Source: Hydractinia symbiolongicarpus (taxonomy: Eukaryota; Cnidaria; Hydrozoa; Anthoathecata; Hydractiniidae). Taken from it: a stretch of 64,000 nucleotides of DNA. The notes below the pieces were generated by a model. That model was not told where the DNA came from, did no database searches, and saw only the letters and a list, made by a program, of their open reading frames with translations. Shown one piece after another: positions 54,569-64,000 of this stretch (the stretch's first letter is position 1; each line of letters begins with the position of its first letter). The stretch spans positions 24,800,001 through 24,864,000 of the forward strand of contig NC_079883.1 of assembly GCF_029227915.1 (NCBI RefSeq), read 5' to 3'. The position numbers and the translations under genes are program-made.

Positions 54569-55069
54569 GGCAGTTTTTGCCGACATGAACTATATTAAAT
54601 AGGCTGCAAAGATGAATTTTACAGTGACGTTGTTTGTTTTCATAGACTGCTGAAAGCAGACGGCAGGCCAAAATACACATGCTTAACTGGAAACAGGCCC
54701 ATTTTGAACTTTATTTCGAGAGTGAAGCATCGTTTTAATTTGATTTTCACATGCAGTTTAAATTTTGCGGACATTTGGAAATGTGTTAATTTGGCAGGGA
54801 GACACAATTTTTTAAACTACTGAACACTTTCCATAGAATTGATGATAAAGTGACAAAATAGCTAGCTGTAATGATAATACGGCAGTAGTGTGTAGAGGTG
54901 CAACCCTCTAAAGCATATGCACTTATGCAAAATCTCCCCCATTAATAGAATTTTTTTTAAATGCCCATAGCACAACAAAATTAATTGCACAATACAAAAC
55001 AATAATAAAAATAGATAGACACAAAGCACAGTAAGTAAATAAGCAATTCAACCCGGATAAATGTGCACA

Positions 55070-56075
<1,006 letters not shown>

Positions 56076-56084
56076 CGGGGCAAA

Positions 56085-56760
56085 AAATAACAGCAGTAAA
56101 TTTTTAGCCCTCTCCATGTTATTATGTTGTACTTATTTCTCAGCCATCTTAAGCCTAATTGTTTTTAATTTTTAAGTATATTTGGCATAGGCGAGTCAGG
56201 ACATTTTAATCTCAGCCAGGGAAAATAAAAATTGACTGGACACTCACTATACAAAATGCTTAAATTCTATTTGTTTTATGTTATTTTTGTTGCACATTTG
56301 CTTTTAGATTTTTGTAAAACAGTTTAATGAGCACATTTCATAAGCTTATACTCAATGCAGTATATTAGCATAGCTAAGTATCGTTTCTTTTAGCATTGCT
56401 GTTAATTACTCTTTGATGTTTTTTTATCATAGCTAAGTAAGATTTTTTGGTCCACGACAACAAGTCTACTATAGGTCACCTAGCTCTTCTTGGCTAAGGG
56501 GGAACTTAACGATATATTTATCAAAATCTGTTGGCTCATTAAGTACTGCTAGTATATTTATGTTTTATGTGGTAAAATCCTTTTCAACCTATGACTCTAA
56601 ATAGAATTTTTATTGACGTTTGTTTTTGTTTTTCTCTTTCAGGACCTTGCTATCAACTGGAAAAATGAATGAGTCTAAATTATGCTAACACGTGCAGTTA
56701 ATTACAAACTATCTAAGTTTTGCGAACATTTGTTAACACTGATTGGATTTTTGTTCAAAC
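56085..56760. repeat. Segmental duplication, block E2
   Basis: Matches 32245-32520 and 33790-34080 with the intervening part deleted. No gene is seen. Confidence 0.7.
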
Positions 56761-56764
56761 CTAG

Positions 56765-57475
56765 GTTAAATCGCATTTGAATATGAATGTAATTCGAATC
56801 TCAAATGTACAAAACAAAACTTTTGTTGCAGAGCGACTGTTGTTGTCGAGCGAGAATAAAAAGAGCTTATGTCGTGGTCGGAAATATTTGCTATAAAGAA
56901 GATAAACGTACGATGATATAACTTCAAATAGAAAACTGATTGGAAATCCATCAGACATTTTGTTACATTTTCACTTTGTTTTCTTTGAGATGAAGCGAAG
57001 TTTATTAATCGAAGGAAAAACTGATTGGACTTTTATCGAGAGAACGCTAGCTATAGCAGCCTACTGAGAAAGCGAAAGAGAAGCAGGTGTGTTGTTTCGA
57101 TTATCTGGTAGAGTAATGAAGTCAGGTGAACAACGTTTTTAAGTCATTTATACGCTTCCAGCTAAACTTTCCCCTAAATATGAAGTTAAATATGTTTTGT
57201 CTTCAGCCTGAACATATTTTGTTTTGTAAGAATATTACTTACGGTCAGTTAAGGATATCTTAAGAATATGTCCAACCTCGATTGTTACAAGCTCGTGAGC
57301 TTGTATTAAAACGCAAATGTGTCCTACAAGAATGGAAATTTTTGCCTCTCTGAGCACCGACACGGGAGTCGTCGTGTGTTCGAATATCATCTTGGTAACT
57401 ATTTTTACTTTTTTTTTCTTTTTTCTTTTTTAAAAAGATAAGACAAGTGTTCAAAACACTTGTTTAACTAACTAG
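56765..57475 (+). mobile_element. Helitron-ended repeat, partial
   Basis: The first about 320 bp (GAGCGACTGTTGTTGTCGAGC…CGTACGATGATATAAC) recurs directly at 58505-58800. The right end is a hairpin (ACAAGTGTT…AACACTTGT, 57443-57463), eight bases, then CTAG (57472-57475) and T, the Helitron 3' arrangement. A degenerate tRNA-like stretch lies near 57327-57390. Assigning both parts to one element is inference. Confidence 0.45.
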
Positions 57476-57476
57476 T

Positions 57477-58504
57477 AAATAGAGGTGTTTCCACCAAACT
57501 TTTTAAAGTGAATGTAGGCAGAATTAACTGAATTAATGAATTTCGCAAATTTTGGGGTTTGTGGGTTTGTGGTCTTTCTTCTTCCTGTCAGTCGGTTCAC
57601 CCAAGACGGACCCATCGAAAATTAAAAGTTCGAGGAATTTTCCGTTCAGGAAGGTCTCACAAATCAATTTTGAAAAATAAGTGTGTAACAAATATTATTG
57701 CGTATCTGAATAGTAAAATATGTCGTGTCTAACTTCGTAACAAAAATCCCAATTTGATAGACAGCTTTTTGTAAACTTTATTCGCGAGGTTGTTTGCGTA
57801 TATCATACGTCTTGTTTGTTCTAAGAAAGAATTTAAAATAGCTATTATTTAAATAGCTGTTTTTTAAATCAATGTTTACAACTGTTACGTTACCGTTTAA
57901 AATATCATTCGATTCTTAAGTTCGGCAACACTGCATTGTTATCATGCACGACACGTTTGCACATTGGGGGGGGGGGGGGGGGGGGGGGAGGTTGCTGTAC
58001 GCAATAGACTAAATAGCTAATTTGGTATGATGCATTAGAAACTATACATTGTGGAAATTTTGCAATAACATTTTTTGTATGACTTAACGATTTTTTCTAA
58101 TGTCTGGTATACAATTTTCCCTGGTGTACTTGGAAAGTAGTTATATAGTTTTAGCAGATTTAGATTTTTGCATAACAGTTGTTAGCCACCCTCGATTTTA
58201 TTAGACCTGTTGCATTTTTAGTTCTTGTTAGACCATCTTATAATTTTGAGCGTTCTGTTTCAGCGGGTATAAAGATAACGCAGATTGCAAGCAACCTCAA
58301 TCCCAGGTCTTTCTTTCCTTTGTTATTTTTTTTATTGCTGCACATGCTTGTTTTTTGGACGTTCTGTTTCAGCCGGTATAGATATAGAATAATGCAAATT
58401 GTGACTTTTAAAAATTTAAATTACTGTGTTCTATGTTTTTATTTGGCATCCATCATCTATCATTCTTGTTTTCTGGGACAACAAATTTTTTAAAAAAAAC
58501 TATC
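57477..58504. other. No gene; contains a 23-base G run
   Basis: AT-rich sequence with a poly-G tract at 57966-57988. Near 58180-58400 the phrases TTCTGTTTCAGC(G/C)GGTATA and GCAAC-CTC repeat the 60500-60660 region in part. No coding exon is recognised. Confidence 0.5.
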
Positions 58505-60755
58505 GAATTCGAATGGTAATTCGAATGTAAAATGTAAAAACAAAACTGTTGTCAGTTGTTCCAGAGCGACTGTTGTTGTCGAGCGAGAATAAAAAAAGTT
58601 AATGTTGTTGTCAGAAATATTTGTTATAAAGAAAAAAAACGTACGATGATATAACGTCAAATAGACAACTGTTTGGAAACGTATCAGACAATTGTAGCTA
58701 GCTATACATTTCCAATTTGTCTCCTTTCAGATGAAGCGAAGATTAGTAATTGAAGTAAAAAACCGATTGAACTAGTGAGAAAGCGAAAGTAGAGCAGGTG
58801 TGTACTGTAAATTATTTGATGGAGAATTGAATTTGGGTGTATAACAATTTTTTAGCCATTTCTTTCAGAACTTAATTTTTTCTTAAATATTAAGTTTGTT
58901 GTTGTGTCTTGAGTCGGAAAATATTCTTTTATGCACTTATTTTGTAAGAATATGCTCTGAAAAGTGGGTCAAAAGTTTATAATATCCTAAAAATATGTCT
59001 GAGCTTTATAGTTTAAATATGAACATTTGTATGACGCAAAAAATTGATTAAAAGTTTACTTTTTTTATTGTATAACTTTTTTGTGTTCAAGCAATGGGCC
59101 GTCACATGTAGTAGAATTGCCATTAGCCAGCTATAGTAACTTATAGCATGCTTTATTTTATTAAGGCATCATATATTTTCAGGTCATAGTCATGTTAAGA
59201 ACAGATTGAGAATAAAGAGAATAGCATTTTTCAAAAAAGTTAAAAACATGAAGCCTGAAACTAAAACACATTATTCTTATAAAAACAGCATGTATATCCT
59301 AGAAAATAATTTACATAAAGTATAAAAAGTAATTTTTCCGTTGTTACTGTTTTTAATACTACAGACTGTGTTGATGTCGTTATAAGAAACCTAAACCTAA
59401 AACCTAAACTTAAATCAATGTTTGCATTTGTTACATGTTACGATCGTTTGAAATATATTCGATTCTTAAAGTCGAAAATGCTGCATTGTTATGTTCTTTG
59501 ATTTTATGCGTGATTTTCTTAAATGAGGGGGAGAACATCGCGGGCACTGCTGCTGATAGAAAATTCATGATGCCAAAGTTAATTTCAAAGACTAGATACG
59601 CTTGTCTGGAATGTTCTGTAAAACATCTGTTCATAGGAGTTTGTTACAAAATACCATTTTTTTTCCTTCATCCATGAATGTGTGTTATTTTATAGTTCAG
59701 TATTTTTACACATTTGCCAAATTGGTGCTTATATTCAGAAACATATTAGATCATATTAGATCAAACTGTTTTATAATAATAAACTAGTTAAAGATCAGAA
59801 TAACAAGAATGTTAGTAGTTGAATAACACGACCAAAATATCTTTATTTTTATTACTGAACTAATTCATGAGTAAATATAAAGAAAATAAAGATTTGTAAA
59901 CAAAGCTGCAACCGTTGAACGTTCGATTTGTTGTTAAAAGTTTCCGGTCGATGTATTTATCGAATTTGGCACCATCTGATCACAATAAACTTCATCGTTG
60001 GAAGCTGGAAGTATTTTGTGAAAAAGTGAACCAAATTTCGAAAAGTTCCAAGAAATATTAACGAAGATTATAAAATGCTGAAACTACGATTGTATGTAAA
60101 ATATTTTGGGTTATTTTCAGTTAAAGATCTTATTTTTTATGTTTCTTGGTAAGTACATCTTAAAATTGCCTTTTCTGGCCACATACAGTCATGAAAACTT
60201 TGTAAAAATGTTGCTTGTAAGAAATATGGATATTCATTTATGAAACATAGTTATTTGTGTGTGGTTATAGTAGTTATTTTATCAGATTTTGAGATTCAGA
60301 CGTTCCTTAATCTTTGCTGATTTTGTATGACTTAACAAAAACTGTTGGATTTTCTTTAATGTTTGGTATCCTTTTTTCCTGGGGAATGGCAGAGCAAGTA
60401 TATAGTTTTAGCGTATTCCGTTTTTTACGTAACGGTTGATATACGCCTGTTTTTTTTGACATTTTCCATTTCTATTTCATAATTCTTTTATTATATTTTT
60501 TGTTGCACATACTTTTATTTTTAGGTTTTTTGTTTCAGCTTTTATAAACATAGAATAATGCAGAATCTGAGCAACCTTCGAGACCACGGCTTTTTTTCTT
60601 CATGCCATCCCGTTACAAAGGAGAAAAGGTGTCGGGGTCGAGGTTGAATTGTGAATTTTAAAAATTAAAATTACTGTCATGTATGTTTTTGTATAGTATG
60701 CCTTACATCGGTGTAATGAGAGATTCAGTGGATTCTTCCACGGTGATTCGGCTAG
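58505..60755 (+). mobile_element. Helitron-ended repeat (non-autonomous), about 2.2 kb
   Basis: Ends with a hairpin GTGGATTCTTCCAC, a short spacer, CTAG at 60752-60755 and T. The body is the inverted counterpart of 24146-25600 (shared segments near 59130-59170, 60590-60640 and 60700-60750). The 5' limit is approximate. There is no Rep/helicase. Its 3' end abuts segmental block C. Confidence 0.55.
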
Positions 60756-61103
60756 TAGGAATATATTTCATCACCTGGTGCAACTACTGTACATTTTATA
60801 TCTAGTAGAAATATTTACTACGGAATGATTAAATAATAAAAGTTCAAAAAGACAAAACAAAAAATAACTACTGCTGGAAACAAAGACAAATTTCCTGCTT
60901 CTTTTACTGCGTGGTTTAATGGGACATCGAAATTAGCATAAGACAATCAGAATCGGCTGAACGTCGCTAAAATTCGGCTGAATAATTTCGAATGTCTCAT
61001 TAAACATTGCAGCTGTTGCTATCAATTTTTATTAATAATAATTTTGTAATAATAAGATTTTAACTAAAGACATGGATTTAAAAGTAATTTTTATTCTAAC
61101 TAA

Positions 61104-61461
61104 GGGGCTGTTCATATGGGGCGGCTGGCTCGGTTGACCGGGCTGGCTCGGCTGAGCGGGATCTCGCTTTTCTTAAGAAACGCATAAAAAAATAAAAATG
61201 TATTCATATGGCAGGCGAGCCAGCCCGCCTAGGCGAGATGAAATTAACAACAGATTTAAAAAATTCTCATCAATTATTTAAAGTTCGAAATACATTCTTT
61301 TGTCTTCATTGTTTATGAATCTTTTGTGAAATGTAAACAACTTTTCCATCCCGGCTGGCCGAGATGTAAAAAAACTTTATATGAACACGAGATGAAAATG
61401 ACCCCGGCTAGCCGAGCCAGCCCGCCTAACCGAGCCAGCCCGCCTCCATATGAACAGCCCC
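61104..61461. mobile_element. Harbinger-like MITE, 358 bp
   Basis: Inverted ends GGGGCTGTTCATATGG / CCATATGAACAGCCCC extend with high similarity for about 45 bp (…GGCTGGCTCGG). TAA flanks both sides (61101-61103, 61462-61464). Blocks A (near 5490) and B (near 35610) lack it at the equivalent position, so it inserted into copy C after duplication. It is GC-rich compared with its surroundings and rich in GGCTGGC/GCCAGCC pairs. Confidence 0.75.
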
Positions 61462-61660
61462 TAAGTTCCTTCACCGTCGTGTGTATCTACATTGAAATTT
61501 GATATAAAATGTTCATCGTGAAAATTCTTTAAAATCAATTTCCTTTATTTAAAGTTTAAGAAGAAAATGCACAATATTTAACCAATACTTTGCAAACATA
61601 AAAAAAGTTATTTCTCTACTTAGTTCAGACTGAAGAAGATTGCATCAATCACAAAAAAAC

Positions 61661-63443
61661 TTATTTGTAACACAATTTCGCATAAATATCGGCACATGAT
61701 GTACCATTGTTATTAGCCGGTTGTCCAGTAGAGGCCCAAGCTTCACCATAATGGATTCTCAGCTCCTGTTCCTTGTGAACAGTGTAACTTGTTGCGTTAT
61801 AGATGAGGTACGAAGAGTTGGCATTGTATCCTGGAACATTGAAGAATCCGTGCCTTATATGATACTTCATAGATGGGTAAAGTGTGTTGTTTTGTTCATC
61901 TGTAATGACAGCCGCAACATTTTCTACAACAAAACCGTGGCCATAATCACATCCCCACTTTGTTGGCGGTGTGTCTTCAATGCACGTTAGACCAGGTCCA
62001 CCGACATGTACCAATTTTATGCCAGTCATTACTGCGTCATGTGTTAATTTAAATGTTCCAAACTGGTTTGCACGTGCTCCAAAGCAGACATTGCGTTTCA
62101 ATAAAATCCATTCACCTAAGAAATGTTTTCATACTAATAATGATTCCTCTTATAAAAAGTAGATCCTGAAGTGCCATTTCATTTTACATTATCTTGTTTG
62201 TTCTTTTGTCTTTAAAATTTGAATGAATATAAAAAACATTTCTGAAACTACAAACTGAATTCAACAAATGCTGCTATATAATATCCTTATACATTTCTAT
62301 ATATTTTGCAGTGGTCTCGCCATATTTCAGAGAACCCTAAAAAATGCATGTGTTTTTATAAGAACCGAGCAAGCCATAAATAAAATATTGGCTCGCCAAC
62401 ATTAACAGCCTCAAATGCATTATTAACTATTTCTTCAAACTGTATTAAAAAGTATTGAGATTAAAGTACTAACCCAGTATGCAAGGTCTGAACCACCCAG
62501 GGGATAGTTATCGGTATGGACTGAATAAAATGTTCAAGACATGATGGGTAGATAATTTTTTTTCTACACTAGAAATAATTTTATTGTCAGACAATGTTTC
62601 TAGCAGAATATTTACATCTCATTCACCAATTAAATTATCGCAGCAAAGGTTTAAAAATAAATTCTTGTAAAATCTCTAAAATTTCGGGAACTTTCAAACA
62701 GGAACTGGAAAAGAGTGTTTTCGCGTTCAGGTAATTAATTATCTTACGACAAAAAACATTTTTTCATAGGAGAATTATCTAACTTTCAAAAATATTCACT
62801 TTTAAATTTTTTTATTTCAGTGTTTAGGAAATATGGACAGTATTCTCATCTTGGGTAATAGGTGGTTCGTGTATTCTTATTTTAAATATTTCCAGGAAGC
62901 AAATATTGACAAAAAATATGCAGAACGAGGTAATTTAGCAAATATTATTGTGGTCGGTTTCCATTTGAGACATGATTTTTAATTGTCTTGTAAGAAATTA
63001 GGGTTAAATTAAGGAATTTAAAACTAAAACACCAAATTAATGAGCTTTTGAAATCAAAAACCACTGGAGATGACTTGCGACAAACATACCGGTTGTGTAC
63101 CAAATAGTGAAACCTGTGAAAATAAAAAACTTAAGAAATGATTCCGGTGTATAAATTGAGGACCAGCCTAAAAATCATCTTTAAAACCAAGTAAGCGACA
63201 GCGTTATAACACCGATGGGGGAGAAGCACATTTTTCATCAAGCATTTAGTTTTCAAAAATCTGTTGTCAAATGTTTTTTCGAAAGGCACTTAACTTAATC
63301 AACTCGGAGTGTATTTCAACTCTAATTGTTTTTTCGTAGTTCTTACCCGAACAGGTATATTCACATTTGTAGCCTTTATCATCACATGTATCCACACATT
63401 TCCCGAAGTTGCATGGCTTTCTTTCTTCACAAACAGGGCCGAC
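61661..63443 (-). CDS. Secreted PAN/Apple + EGF-like protein, gene C (5' exon outside window)
   Basis: Exon 2 (63443-63347, 97 nt) and exon 3 (62115-61661) have the same phase and splice signals as genes A and B. Exon 2 encodes the complete six-cysteine EGF-like module (VGPVCEERKPCNFGKC…CEYTCSG). Exon 3 encodes the conserved C-terminal domain (CFGARANQFG, TKWGC, VAAVITDEQNN, VPGYNANSSYLIY, SCADIYAKLCYK). The extra Cys in KLCYK near the end is peculiar to this copy. The PAN exon should lie to the right of 64000, displaced by a transposon starting at 63521. No stop or frameshift is seen in what is visible. Confidence 0.78.
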
Positions 63444-63520
63444 CTAAATAAAAAAAATAGAGTTGCGTACCCCAGACATATTTTTACATTACTTAGTTAC
63501 TGATTAGATAAAATTAACCC

Positions 63521-64000
63521 TTGGAGGAAAGAATACGAAAGGAGAAACAACTTCATTTCTGTATGCTTCAAATGTATTGAACTTTCTATTGTTTTTAATT
63601 TTAAAAGAATCAGTCGAAATCTGACTGTAACACGCCGCAGGCACCGGAATTTTGTATCAAAATGTGCCTTATATAAGTCAGTAAACATTGTTCGTAAAAC
63701 CTTCAACAATATGGTTTGAAATAAGCGTTTAACCGTGATATCAACCTACCTATAGTACCACTTTAATTATGAAAAAAAAATATTGATAGACGAATGCCGA
63801 CAAAATGTGTGGAAGATTAATTTTTATTTTAACTGATAAGATAAGCTCCGATACCGGAAAGTTGTTTTAAAACGAGATATCAACTTTCTTTTTTTGTTTA
63901 CAAAATGATATAGCACGTGCTTTCGTTGCTAATTATGCATTTGTAATAACATAATTACACATCACGAGATAAATTGCAAATCCGGTATATGTACTTACAA
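63521..64000. mobile_element. TIR DNA transposon, second copy (cut by window edge)
   Basis: Begins with TTGGAGGAAAGAATACG and follows the reverse complement of the right half of the element at 39786-40542, including the TTCATTTCTGTATGC and TTTTAAAACGAGATATC segments. It sits in intron 1 of gene C, in inverted orientation relative to copy B. Confidence 0.75.

Larger units (their letters stand above)
60766..64000. repeat. Segmental duplication, block C (partial)
   Basis: Third copy of the PAN-EGF block, collinear with 35280-37560 and 5190-7560. It is cut on the left by the Helitron-ended repeat and on the right by a TIR transposon and then the window edge. Confidence 0.85.

Noticed and set aside
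57327-57390. Degenerate tRNA-like stretch (GAGCACCGACACGGGAGTCGTC…GTTCGAATATC)
   Set aside because: It resembles the anticodon-to-T-arm half of a tRNA, but no proper acceptor or D arm is visible; at most a SINE remnant.
59431-59787. Overlapping short open frames near 59.5 kb
   Set aside because: They lie within a non-autonomous repeat, are short on both strands and show no domain.

Overview
The window is nuclear DNA from an animal: AT-rich, intron-containing and crowded with transposable elements. A cnidarian, plausibly a hydrozoan, is the best guess. The host genes are secreted PAN/Apple + EGF-like proteins ending in a domain I associate with cnidarian predicted proteins, and the mobile-element mix (DIRS-type, BEL/Pao, Ty3/Gypsy, pogo-like, Helitron, piggyBac-like MITE) fits that. 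This taxonomic call is inference. No bacterial-type operon, rRNA or CRISPR is present.

The backbone is a tandem segmental duplication with a unit of about 26-30 kb. Each unit carries a PAN-EGF gene on the minus strand (gene A 5591-11110; gene B 35769-39630; gene C 61661-63443, whose first exon lies beyond the window). Next comes a block with a BEL/Pao gag relic and a broken minus-strand repeat protein (12.7-19.3 kb and 45.7-55.1 kb), and then a Helitron insertion with its right flank (32.2-34.1 kb and 56.1-56.8 kb). The exon structure of the PAN-EGF genes (345 + 97 + about 450 nt, same phases) is conserved in copies A and B. Splice sites were read directly from the sequence.

Later insertions separate the copies, and several can be dated against an empty paralogous site in the sister copy. 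These are an intact Ty3/Gypsy element with identical 167-bp LTRs and a GGCAG target duplication (49685-54568), a piggyBac-like MITE at TTAA (17803-18535), a TIR element (39786-40542) and a Harbinger-like MITE (61104-61461). Helitron-type elements with TC...hairpin-CTAG ends are frequent. One locus holds three head-to-tail copies, and two others carry uninterrupted tetranucleotide arrays of about 965 bp.

The most interesting unit is a complete two-gene DNA transposon at 25780-28657. A DD35D pogo-like (CENP-B/Tigger-type) transposase is transcribed divergently from a small protein with an N-terminal cysteine cluster and a HIRAN domain, a fold known for binding DNA 3' ends in HLTF/Rad5-type repair proteins. 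Short TIRs flanked by TA, and subterminal TTCGCGC repeats, bound both genes, so the HIRAN protein looks like a second gene of the transposon.

The rest (about 3.3-4.2, 21.8-24.1, 28.7-30.2 and 41.3-45.7 kb) is AT-rich sequence in which I see no convincing gene.
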